A stretch of 64,000 nucleotides of DNA from positions 19,282,001-19,346,000 of the forward strand of contig JANTQA010000023.1 in NCBI GenBank assembly GCA_027625915.1, read 5' to 3'. The stretch is from Anaeramoeba flamelloides. Taxonomy: Eukaryota > Metamonada > Anaeramoebidae. Of this stretch, positions 1-9,258 are shown piece by piece. Within the stretch, counting starts at the first letter, position 1. Each line of letters opens with the position of its first letter. Below the pieces are notes generated by a model that was given only the letters and a program-made list of their open reading frames with translations, was not told where the DNA came from and made no database searches. Both the position numbers and the translations under genes were made by a program.

Positions 1-93
1 GTTTACCAATCTCTTTGTTTGAAATTCCATAGTTTTGATTATTTCTTGTGTTTCCAAGATTTCTTCAAGTCGTTCGTATGTGGTTTTATAATT
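1..93 (-). other. Possible partial exon running off the left edge
   Basis: On the minus strand this stretch is open from about position 93 to the edge and reads as a charged helix-like peptide (begins TTYERLEEILETQEIIKTME). The composition (Glu, Lys, Thr) resembles real coding sequence more than the surrounding T-rich DNA, but there is no start codon and it is too short to judge. It abuts, in the opposite direction, the methyltransferase 3' fragment at 109-198. Confidence 0.2.
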
Positions 94-108
94 TCTTTAT
101 CTTTTGGA

Positions 109-198
109 ATTGCAGTTGATGATTATTTTACTAACAAAAGTGGCGGTGGTGGTGTTTTTTTGATGCAGAAAAAAGTTTTTTTTTTAAAAAGTTTTTGA
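109..198 (+). pseudogene. Duplicated 3' end of the methyltransferase gene
   Basis: This encodes IAVDDYFTNKSGGGGVFLMQ followed by KKVFFLKSF and a TGA. It is almost identical to the last ~26 codons of the methyltransferase gene ending at 2124 (IAVDDYFTNKSGDGGVFLMQ). The match starts abruptly near position 109; nothing upstream resembles the rest of the gene. Downstream the paralogy stops just after the shared T-run, so the termination codon differs. It looks like a small duplicated fragment rather than a functional copy, although the missing upstream part could lie in a diverged exon. Confidence 0.6.
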
Positions 199-884
199 CA
201 AATCCTTTTTTTTAGAAATTTTTTGATACTCCTCTCAAAACTTTTGAAATGCTCCCTTGTTTGGTGGGTTGTGACTTTTCAATTCAATAATTTTTTAATT
301 TGTAAAGAACGAATTAAGAAGAAAAAAAAAATTAAAAGTAAAAGTTCATTTTACAAAAAATTTTTGTAGAAATTTTGGTTGGAAAGGAAACAGAAAAACT
401 AATTTCCAAATTCTCATGATACATAACTCAATACCAAATTCGTTTTTTTCAAATGACAAGAGGGTAGGAGTGACTTTTTTTTTTCAGTTTTCTTGTTTGA
501 TTTCAGATCAAACAAATTTATCCTATTCTGATCACAGTTTAAAAAATTTTTTAAATATAAAAAAAATGCTTTTCAATTAATTCTAATCACTTAATTTTGT
601 GGGCTCTGGTTTTTATTTTATTGTTTTTCAAATTTGCGATCTTTTTAAATCATAATTTTAATAAAAAAAGTGGAAAATATTTTTCTTAAATCAATTTAGT
701 CATTTGAGTGAAATTGGTTTTACAAAAATAATGTCAATTTTTAATTTAATATAGATTTTCAACTTTTGAGAGTAAAAAAAAAAAAAACTGTTTATTTTTT
801 TTAACTTTACTATTTGAAATCTTTTTTTTTTTTTTATTTTCATTTAACCACGTCAAACTTTCAACAAAATAAGAACAAAAGAAT

Positions 885-1395
885 ATGGAAATTATCGAAC
901 AAGATACGACAGGTAACATGGGAACAAAAGGTCTGAAGGAATTATCCAAATTGAGCAATGATAATTTAAATGAAATCGCATCACTCTTGTCAAACGAAAG
1001 AAGTGAAGAAGGGAGAAAAGAGTGCCGAATAGCGGAATTGGAAGCGATTGATCAAATTTTGGATGAGCGATTATCAAAAATCTTTCTTAGGGAATCAAAA
1101 ATGTTAAGCGACGAGGTGCTTTGTAAAGAATACAACGAGCTACAAAAGAAGGATATTTCACTTTATCAGGATGACTATAATAGCAATTATTGGCAATTGC
1201 GGCTGCTTTTGCTAAAACTAAGCAACGAGCAGGTCGAAAAAAAACAAAATCTGCTGAAGGAGAAAATTAAAACCAGCGTGTACATGAGGTATGGTGGTAA
1301 AGAGTTAGCAATTTCGACACTCGAGGAAGTAATGTCAAGCCCTAATATCCAAGAAAAAATTAAAATTGCTCGGACATTAGAAGAAGAAGAAGAAG

Positions 1396-1429
<34 letters not shown>

Positions 1430-2124
1430 AAATCACTATCAAGATACTAAACGTCGGATCGGGGTTTGGTTCTGATATCGTGGAGCAGATTGTTTATTTG
1501 CAGAAACAACAAAAAGAAAATTTGCTGCCGGTGAATATCAATTTTAGATTTGTTGGGGTTGAATATAACCAAAAGTATGCCGATATCTCTATGAAAATTT
1601 TTACAGCCTTGGGCCTAGATCGCTATGTCTGTATATATGTCGCCGATTTGTCGAACGAGGATTCAATGAATAATATCAAGAAACAGGAACTGGGCTTTGA
1701 TGGGGCATATTCGACCTTAGTAATTCTGCATATACCTGATAAGAAACAAACCTATCAGAATGTTTGTAACCTCTTGAATGCTAACAGCTATTTTCGAAAC
1801 GAAGACTACCACACAAATAAGGACACAGACACCGAGTTTGCCTCCTTGAATATCGGCTGCAATAATTTAATGTCTAAAGAGCAAATGAACGAAATGGCTG
1901 AAGAAATTGGTTTCATTAATGTCAAGTATGTCAATTACCAGAAGGAGTGGTCCAAATTTGTCCAAAAGCGTGCTTCCACTTTACAAGACCTCGCCAATGA
2001 AAAGTTCAAATTAGGCAAGGGTGTAAGTTCTCAAAAACTCCAATTTGTAATTGCAGTTGATGATTATTTTACTAACAAAAGTGGCGATGGTGGTGTTTTT
2101 TTGATGCAGAAAAAAGTTTTTTAG
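885..2124 (+). CDS. SAM-dependent methyltransferase, frame interrupted at an A32 tract
   Basis: Likely a class I S-adenosylmethionine-dependent methyltransferase, perhaps acting on a small molecule such as sarcosine or dimethylglycine; the substrate is a guess. The 5' part (885-1475) is a helical N-terminal region of about 165 residues ending in a Glu/Lys run. The 3' part begins in another frame right after the A-run and carries motif I (ILNVGSGFGSD, encoded near 1441-1482), an acidic residue after the next strand (FVGVE), and the motif IV/post-II region FDGAYSTLVILHIPDK around 1697-1744. The end is MQKKVF and TAG at 2122-2124. The two halves differ in frame by one base across GAA repeats followed by 32 consecutive A (1396-1427). 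This is either a true frameshift, somatic or assembly length error in the homopolymer, or polymerase slippage during expression. Start at 885 is the first ATG of the open stretch and is preceded by T-rich DNA. The 3' end is duplicated at 109-198. Domain assignment is secure; functionality is not. Confidence 0.72.
1379..1427 (+). repeat. GAA repeat plus A32 homopolymer inside the methyltransferase gene
   Basis: A short run of GAA codons passes directly into 32 uninterrupted A (1396-1427). In the upstream frame this reads as poly-Glu then poly-Lys. It separates the N-terminal helix from the SAM-binding motif and is exactly where the frame changes. Confidence 0.9.
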
Positions 2125-2418
2125 GGCTTGGGGGCGAGGTTTTTGTAAATGATCATTGCAAATTGATGCGTGTATCAAACAACCTTAAAAAATAATTGTC
2201 TTTATGAAATTTTTCAGTTTTTTATTTTTTCGATAAGAGATTTTTTTTTAATATTTAAAAATGTATCAAATTAAAAACTTTTAAATTTTAAATTACAAAT
2301 ATTGCTACTTATTGTTTTATAAATAAAAAAACAAATAAAAAACTTTTGTTTTGATTAAATTATTACTTTTTTATATTGAAATTTTTTTTGTAAAATTTTG
2401 TAAATGTTTTTTTATTGT

Positions 2419-2500
2419 TGAAGAAGTGTAAATTACACTCTGGATACCCTGAGACTTAAATTCCCTTTCAGAAATTTAAGCGTAAAATCATAGATTTCAC
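2419..2500 (+). repeat. Fragment of the GGAAGAAG-ended repeat family
   Basis: About 80 bp (from TTGAAGAAGTGTAAATTACA to the AAAATCATAGATTT block) match the left end of the repeat at 51746-52274. The similarity fades after about 2500, so this is a truncated copy. Confidence 0.5.
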
Positions 2501-2799
2501 GATTATTATTTAATGAAAATAGTTTCAAACTGTTTGTTTTAAATTAATTCATTAAGATTTTTTTTTTTTTTAATTTGTTATGAAATATTAATCTATATTT
2601 TTTCATAAGAAGGATAGACCCATAAAAAATGATCAATATTTTCAATAATTTCTTGTTTTAATAAAGAGATCTAAATATTTGAACAACTATAGATCAAATG
2701 AAATAGGTTACTTTATTAAGTTTTTTAGAACTTTATAGATGGTTTGAATCTATAAAGTCTAAGGTTTTAAGAATAAGATTTGGTTTTACAAAATCGAGT

Positions 2800-3090
2800 T
2801 GAGTTGCTTTTTTTTTTTTTATTTTTTTTTTTATTATTTTATTTTTTTTTTTTTTGCAAGTTTCCCAAATCTTGTTTTCACAAAACCCCAGTACAAGATA
2901 CCGACTCGACAGCAAAAACCCAGTCAAGGTAACGAATCGACAGACTGTATGTAAAGTCCAATTCGGTTCACTTTGGTTGGCTTCAGATCGCATTCGTTGG
3001 ATTCAGTTCTCCACAGTTGCATAAGTCCAGCTCAATTCATTTTAGATCTGATCATTAACAAGTTTGGTTAGGTTAGTCATGATCAAGTCC
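2800..3090 (-). repeat. GC-richer island with an A-rich tail (SINE-like candidate)
   Basis: Positions ~2855-3075 are much richer in G+C than the surrounding DNA. On the minus strand the island is followed by about 50 nt of nearly pure A (the T-run at 2806-2855 on the plus strand), as in a retroposed sequence. Two similar boxes, GTCGATTCGTTACC and GTCGAGTCGGTATC, recur about 35 bp apart and loosely recall a polymerase III B box. No clear A box or target duplication is visible, so a decayed exon is equally possible. A minus-strand open stretch (2733-2993) covers it but becomes poly-Lys in the tail and is probably fortuitous. Confidence 0.3.
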
Positions 3091-3585
3091 ACCAATTCTT
3101 ATAATGATTTTTTATTCCTTGAACCTCTCCAAGCACCTAAAAAAACAAAAAGAGGAGGAACCCAAACAACTTAAAAAGGGAAATTTGGAAAAGGTAAAAA
3201 GTAAAAAAAATAAATTTTGTAAATGTTATTAAAATCAAAATACCTTTCCAAATAAACGCTTTTATCATATTTTTGATCAATATCAATCCAGAAAACAACA
3301 ATATTTATTTAATTAAACAACGGAATTATCGGGAGTTCAGTTGAATATCATTAAATGTCTAATTTTTATGAGTTTTTAGGAATTTAATAAAAGATTGGTA
3401 AAAGTGTGTCAGCCAACTTTAAAAATTGATCTTTTATTTTTCTCTAAAATAACAAAATATAAAGACAAAAATACCGAAAAGAACATATTTTGGTTTTTTT
3501 GAAGTCTACACATCACAAGTATGTAAATACAATTTCAAATTTCAAGTTAGACAAAACTATTACTTGAATTACCCTTTCATCTTTG

Positions 3586-3819
3586 TTAATTGTGTTTATT
3601 GCCAATATAACCAACATTCCAACCCTTAACAATATTGAGGGTGGTGTTTTTATTTTTTTTAATAATACTACGATTTTTAAAAGTCTCTAGCCTAGAAAGA
3701 AAGTCTAGGTTGGGATAAAAAATTATAAATGGATGTAACAATGAATTTTCAATTAATTCTACTTTAGGGTATTTTTTTGAAGAGATAATAACTAATAGTT
3801 TTGAAAATACTCTACTCAT
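3586..3819 (-). pseudogene. Unidentified gene relic, family X copy 1
   Basis: A 77-residue open frame starting MSRVFSKLLVIISSKKYPKV. It is recognisably paralogous to the coding-like stretch at 24222-24472: both share LLVII-SKKYPK, ELIENSL-HPF and, near the end, W-VGYI-NK. The DNA is also similar on either side of the start (TTTTTAGATGAGTA). Family not recognised. Copy 1 lacks about a dozen residues relative to copy 2 around the middle. Both copies lie beside AAACCTAACGAAAA-type repeats (here 3880-4370), so the pair is a duplicated block, probably the 5' end of a gene rather than a whole one. Confidence 0.4.
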
Positions 3820-3879
3820 CTAAAAAAACTCAATTATGAAAAAAAAAATAACTGTTGGTAAATATAGTAAGTGCCAGAG

Positions 3880-4370
3880 AGTACCGATAAGTGTTCTAGA
3901 TTTTCTTGAGTTTTTCTATTTTTTTGTGAAGTGTTCTAGGTTTATTTTTACTTTAGAAATAAACAGAAAATTTATTAAAATGTTCTGTTTATTTCTAAAG
4001 TAAAAAAAAAACCTAACAAAAATCTATTGATTTTCCAAATAAATAGAAAACTTAAAAAAACCTAACGAAAATCTATTTATATTTTCAAATATATAGAAAA
4101 CTCAAAAACTGAAAGAAAATCATTTAATTTTCCATATTTGGAAAACTCAAGAAAACCTAAAAAAAGTGCCCCTCAAGTGCCAATGTTTTCTTGAGTTTAT
4201 CTGTTTTATCTTTAAAATCAATTAATTTTACAAATACACAGAAAACTCAAGAAAACCTACCGAGAGTGTACTAGGTTTTTAATAATTTTTATTATAAAAA
4301 GAAAATCGAAGAAATTTTCTGTGTATTTCAAAAATTAATAAAAACCCAAGAAAACCTAACGGAAAATCAC
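3880..4370. repeat. Degenerate cluster of AAAACTCAAGAAAACCTA units
   Basis: Roughly six to eight imperfect units of 40-60 bp, in both orientations, built on AAAACTCAAGAAAACCTA(ACG) and its complement TAGGTTTTCTTGAGTTTTCT. A strong hairpin lies at 3949-4003 (TTTACTTTAGAAATAAACAG paired with its complement). Similar units recur at ~24000-24130 beside the second family X relic. Confidence 0.6.
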
Positions 4371-5267
4371 AAAAAAATAAATATTCCAATTTAAATGAAC
4401 AAATAATTCTGTAATAGTCAAAATAATTGATTCCCTATTTGAAATATATTTATTAGATTTAAAATCTCTTTAAAATAAAATAAAATATGGCGTCTTAACT
4501 TGAAGCAAAAAGAAATTTCAAATTTGTTTTACTATTAAACTGAAAAAAAATCTAACTATTACTGGAAAATTTGATGTTTCCAACTTAAATTGTAAAATAT
4601 CTTTGAAAAAAATTATTTTTTGATGAAAGATCTTTTATTAACCAATATAAATATTATAATTGAAGGTATTAAAAAGGGTAAAATTTGCAAATATTTATTT
4701 TTTTTTTGAAAAAATTTAATAAAGATCAAGATGTGTAAAAAATGATTTGTGAATTTTTTGTGGTTTTAAGTCAAAAATGTGATTTTTTCTTCAACAGTAT
4801 TATTTTTTAATGTGTTCGAAAAGCTGGTTAAATTTGACCAAAAAAAATTCATAGTGTTATTAATTTATAAATGAAAAAGATTGTGGTTTGAGGATGAAAC
4901 AGAAATTTGAAAATAGTAACTAATTCATCCATAATCAAAAAAAAAAAAAAATAAACAATAAAATTGTATAAGATCATGGATATTGTATTAAAGGGAATTG
5001 GTTATCATTTAAAGAAATAATTATTATGATTTGTTTTTTTTTTCTTATACAGACTCTTGAAAAGTGTTTTCAAAATAAAAAAAAACTAATATGAAAAAAA
5101 TATACTTTAATAAATAATAGAACATTTATTAGATTTGGTGAGCAACTTTTGAAAGGTAAAATAAAAAAGATCTAATTTTAAGAAAAAATTTCTTTGATTT
5201 ATTTCAAAAAAAATATTTGTTTTTATTTGTCTTATCTATAATTTGAGAACTCTAAAACACAAACTAA

Positions 5268-6031
5268 GGAAATTTCAAAAATAGTCGGAAAAATCCATTA
5301 TTTTGATCAAATGAAAATATAAATAAAAATTTGAAAATTTATTATATTTTTTGAGATATAAATAAATAAATTATCTTGAAGCTTCTAATCACACTAATTG
5401 GGATATTAATTAAATATTCTAAATCTGTCATTTTTGATCATTGGGTAAATGACAAAATAAAAATAATACTAAATCTAGGTATTAGTAATTACTCTGAAGA
5501 TAAAGGACAAGCCAATTAAAAAAGATCTTTTATTAAAATTACGATTGTTTTTAACTTGAAAAGTTTTATTTTATTTAGATTTTTTCTTTTTAATAATTTT
5601 TTAATAATTTTTTCAAAATTTTATCTTTAAATTGGGAAACTTTGTGGATTTATTTTTATACATAGAATTTTTTCCAAATTTAAGGGAAATTCAAACAAGT
5701 TAAACAACTTCTCTTAAATTTAAATTCATACAAATATTTAAAAAACAGATAACTTATTTTGATTTTTAAATTGATGATCAAAAGTTAATTAGCATTTTCA
5801 GTCATATCTATATTAATTTTTCAGATTTGGTATTATTTTGATTTTACCATTTACCCAATGATCAAAAATGACAGATTTAGAATATTTAATTAATATCCCA
5901 ATTAGTGTGATTAGAAGCTTCAAGATAATTTATCTATTTATATCTCAAAAAATATAATAAATTTTCAAATTTTTATTTATATTTTCATTTGATCAAAATA
6001 ATGGATTTTTCCGACTATTTTTGAAATTTCC
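5268..6031. mobile_element. Foldback or MITE-like element with 209-bp inverted arms
   Basis: Arm 5268-5476 and arm 5823-6031 are inverted complements of equal length (209 bp) with only a few mismatches. They enclose 346 bp of AT-rich spacer with no coding capacity. Similarity may extend some 15 bp outward on each side with small gaps. No target-site duplication is obvious, so it could also be an inverted local duplication. The short open frame 6061-6336 just outside is not convincing. Confidence 0.75.
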
Positions 6032-6394
6032 AGTTGTTTTACAGCTGAAAGTAATCTTCTTTGAATTTTACTAAAAAAAAAATAGTTGTAAAAATTTTTC
6101 GAATAATTTGCAAAGTTACTTTATACCATTTTTCAATGAGAAAATATTACCAAACATTGTTCTTTAGTGTTATTGAAGGATTGCGACAAAAAATAAGAAA
6201 AAGAATTTTTTTATCTAATTGGAGTTTTCATTTGGTAAGGTTTATTGTGGAACTTTATTTCTTTTTTGCTCTTGAGAAAATCGAAATCTCTCAAAGAACA
6301 AAAGTTACTTTGGGCACTGAAAAAAATCAGACTTAAAGCTTATTGTTGGAAGTGAAAATTTATTATTTATTATTTGCCGAATTTTTCGTAAAGT

Positions 6395-7666
6395 ATGAAT
6401 TTTTTTTTCTTATTAGCTTTTCTCTTTGTGAGCCTTTGTAGCTGTGAGGTTATTTGGAAACACACTGAAACTGCAGCTGTTTACGAAGATGTGCGCTATG
6501 TGAAACCACATAATATTCTTGCTGCGACTAAGAGCAACCCACCACCAACAGCCCAATATTTTGATGTTGATAGCCCAAATCTAGAGTGGAGCCTTGGTAA
6601 TAAGCCACCAGCTAATCTCGAAATTAACACCGACTCTGCAGCCTCACGAGCAGGAGATCGCGTTGCTGTTGCTGTTGGAAGTTATAATATAAACGATCCT
6701 TACGAGCAATATGCCAATTTGACTCTTTATAAAATAGAGGACGGGAAAGAACCAAAAGCAAGGTGGAGTTTCCAGGTTCCAGGTTACTGCGAAGTCTGGA
6801 CCAACGACGCTGTTGCCTTTGGGGGTCATGATGATTCTTTGCTGCTCTTCTTTGTCACTCGAATCGTTAACAACGTTCGACAACCAAGACTCTATTTGTT
6901 CCATGTTGCCTCATCGTCACCACTTTACCACCACGATTTTGTGTCAACAGAGGTGTCTGAGGACATGGAGGTTTCTCTAGACGGTTCATTTGCACTCTTG
7001 AACACAGGCAAAAACTTGTACATTTTCGATATAGTCAACAAAGCGATCCTTTTCCATGATATAGTCAGTAAGAAAACGACCCCCATGTATATGTCCATTT
7101 CTGACGACTGCCGAACAGCAATATATGGTTATGAAATCGCACATGTCATGAAGAAGGAAGGTAACACTTTCAAGTCTGTGCAAAATATTACAAACCCGGG
7201 CTTTGCCCTCACTCAAGCAATAATCTCCAAGGACAACCACTATCTATATGTCGGTTGGGTTGATTTCAGGTCAAGTTTTATCCGCATAGACATCTACGAA
7301 TTGTTTGCCACAAAGCCTGTGTACAGCTACAGGACCCCACAAAAGTTGGGCAAATACCAGAATTGGGTTTCAGCACTCAAGGTTAGCGATGATGGGCGAT
7401 GGGCCATAGTTGGATGCGCTGGAAATACCAAAGACCTCCACGTCCCTACAGTCTTGGTCCTCGAAAAGCAGATGGGGTTTGTGTACAACTACACCACACA
7501 AGGCACAGTTTTTTCAATAGACCTCCTCTACGACTCACAAATGACCGACTACCTCAAATTTGTCACCGCTGGTGGCACACACCACTTTGATGAAAATAAA
7601 AAGGGTGGTGAAATTGTCCAATTCCGTTACGTCAATGAAAACAGAAACAAGAAGCAAAAAAAGTAA
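6395..7666 (+). CDS. Secreted beta-propeller-like protein (423 aa)
   Basis: Unidentified secreted protein. Residues 1-17 are a typical signal peptide (MNFFFLLAFLFVSLCSCE, cleavage near Cys17). The rest is a soluble domain of ~400 residues rich in short beta strands in a regular strand-turn-strand pattern, with WD40-like phrases such as VSDDGRWAIVGCA, ISKDNHYLYVG and VSLDGSFALLNTG. This fits a single six- or seven-bladed propeller. N-glycosylation sequons are visible (NLT, NIT, NYT). There is no membrane segment; the C-terminus is basic (NRNKKQKK). It is intronless, with better G+C than its flanks throughout, and the codon use looks normal. The start is the first ATG and gives the signal peptide. 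The propeller fold is inferred from the repeat pattern; no enzyme motif is seen, and a ligand-binding or surface role is speculation. Confidence 0.85.
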   Translation: MNFFFLLAFLFVSLCSCEVIWKHTETAAVYEDVRYVKPHNILAATKSNPPPTAQYFDVDSPNLEWSLGNKPPANLEINTDSAASRAGDRVAVAVGSYNINDPYEQYANLTLYKIEDGKEPKARWSFQVPGYCEVWTNDAVAFGGHDDSLLLFFVTRIVNNVRQPRLYLFHVASSSPLYHHDFVSTEVSEDMEVSLDGSFALLNTGKNLYIFDIVNKAILFHDIVSKKTTPMYMSISDDCRTAIYGYEIAHVMKKEGNTFKSVQNITNPGFALTQAIISKDNHYLYVGWVDFRSSFIRIDIYELFATKPVYSYRTPQKLGKYQNWVSALKVSDDGRWAIVGCAGNTKDLHVPTVLVLEKQMGFVYNYTTQGTVFSIDLLYDSQMTDYLKFVTAGGTHHFDENKKGGEIVQFRYVNENRNKKQKK

Positions 7667-7991
7667 ATTGTAACACAAAAAATTGACATTGTATCACTTC
7701 CATTATTTAAATCACATCACGAAAAAAAATAAAAAAAATTGTAAAACATTTGATTAGATCTTTCTTCTATCCGCGTAGGGATTAGATGCTCTTATTTCTT
7801 TCTTTTTTTTTTTTCAAAGTTAATAGGGCACTTATTTTTACAAAGTTTCTTTTTAATTTGATTTAAAAACTTCTTTATCAACTATTAGTAAAAAGAATTC
7901 TCATTTTCAGATGATTTCTTTTTTTTTGCAATTCATTCTCTCATAAATGATAAACTTTTTAAATTTTTTTGTTTGAAATTTTTTGGTTTAA

Positions 7992-8510
7992 GGACTACGT
8001 TTTTAAGTGAAAACAGTGAAATCATGTCTAAAATTACCCTTGAAAGAGTTATGTAATCCAAGTAATATTTATCCAAGGAGAATTTCTTTTAGAAAAAATG
8101 TGAATTGTTCACAATTATCAACAATTTTCAGAATTTTTGCCTTGTAGATCATACCAAAATTTTGATTTTATTATTTTAGAATTTCCAATTCAACTTTCAG
8201 AACTCACGCTATTTTCTTGGATTGCTCTACATATTTTTTACATTGGCTTTTACGTGTTTGAAATGTTCTCAAATTTGAACTTGCACTTGAAAATCCCCAA
8301 AAGCCATTTTTTTATAATTCTTTTTTTACTTATTCTTAATTTCCCTTTTAATTGAAAAAGAAATAAAAAAAGTTTGAGTGAAAAGGTAAAGATGGCATAA
8401 AATGTTTTTGTTTTTTTTTTATATAATTTCTTTTGTATGAAAATTCTTTTTTTGAAGTGAAACTGAAATAACTCAATTACTCAACACCCTCAAGGGTGGG
8501 AAGTTAGTCC
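7992..8510. mobile_element. TTAA-flanked MITE, copy 1 (piggyBac-like)
   Basis: The element starts GGACTAC and ends TAGTCC and is flanked on both sides by TTAA (7988-7991 and 8511-8514). A second copy of about 525 bp with the same ends (GGACTAC...GTAGTCC) and the same flanks is at 50039-50563; the interiors align along their length. TTAA duplication is the hallmark of piggyBac-type transposition. There is no transposase. The small open frame at 8137-8355 is part of the repeat. Confidence 0.8.
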
Positions 8511-8976
8511 TTAAAAAAAAAACGAAAAATTATAAAATATTTTGTTTTTTGTTTTTTCTTTTCTTTTTAAGGGAGAAAATTTATTTCATTTTGACTTTTT
8601 AGGTTTTCCAGAATTTAAACGAATCATTTATACTTAAATTTTCCTCAATTCTTTTAAATTCTGGGAAGGCTAACCAAGGTTTTCTTTAGTTTTTTATTTA
8701 TTCCAAAAATCTATTAATTTCGCTAAACAACAAAATAAAAAAACAGTGCCACCAAGTGAAATTTACTATTTAATGTTATTTTTTTACAAAGTTATTTATT
8801 TACATTTAAATTAGATTTAATAATTTCCATCTATTCTTGGCTATTTTATCCACTATTATTTATTATATCATTTTTTCTCAAAAATTATTAAGATTTATAT
8901 CTATTCATTTTCTATTCTCTATTTGCGAATTAATCTTTTCATTTTTTTTTTTTTTTTAAATTTTTCATTTTTCTTG

Positions 8977-8978
<2 letters not shown>

Positions 8979-9007
<29 letters not shown>
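8979..9007. repeat. TA microsatellite
   Basis: Uninterrupted (TA)n. It borders the left end of the CACAGGTA element at 9008. Confidence 0.95.
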
Positions 9008-9039
9008 CACAGGTATGACGATTTTGTTGATGTCATGAA

Positions 9040-9068
9040 ACGCGTTGGCGCACGCGTGAGCGACGCGT
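9040..9068. promoter_or_regulatory. Three ACGCGT boxes about one helical turn apart
   Basis: ACGCGT occurs at 9040, 9052 and 9063, spacing 12 and 11 bp, in a CpG-rich 40-bp patch enclosed by TA repeats. More copies are at 9313 and 10753 near the ends of the same element family. Such phased boxes near a terminus suggest transposase binding sites; a host factor site is possible. Confidence 0.35.
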
Positions 9069-9080
9069 AAAATTCGTTTC

Positions 9081-9085
<5 letters not shown>

Positions 9086-9116
<31 letters not shown>

Positions 9117-9117
9117 A
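9086..9117. repeat. TA microsatellite
   Basis: Second (TA)n run, on the other side of the CpG-rich patch, continuing into irregular TATATCTATA sequence. Confidence 0.95.
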
Positions 9118-9258
9118 TATATATTCATATATGTATATAGATGCATGGGATATTTGATTATACGAAAAATTAAAAATGGTAAATCATATGTGATAACACA
9201 ACTCAATTAAAGTTTTTCTCCAAAATTCACAGTTTTTCAATATTTCAATATTTCTTAC

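Noticed and set aside
6061-6336. 91-residue frame upstream of the secreted-propeller gene
   Set aside because: No ATG-led context, AT-biased composition and no domain; it ends before the real gene and has no splice link to it.
8137-8355. 72-residue hydrophobic frame
   Set aside because: Inside the TTAA-flanked MITE; the other copy does not preserve it.
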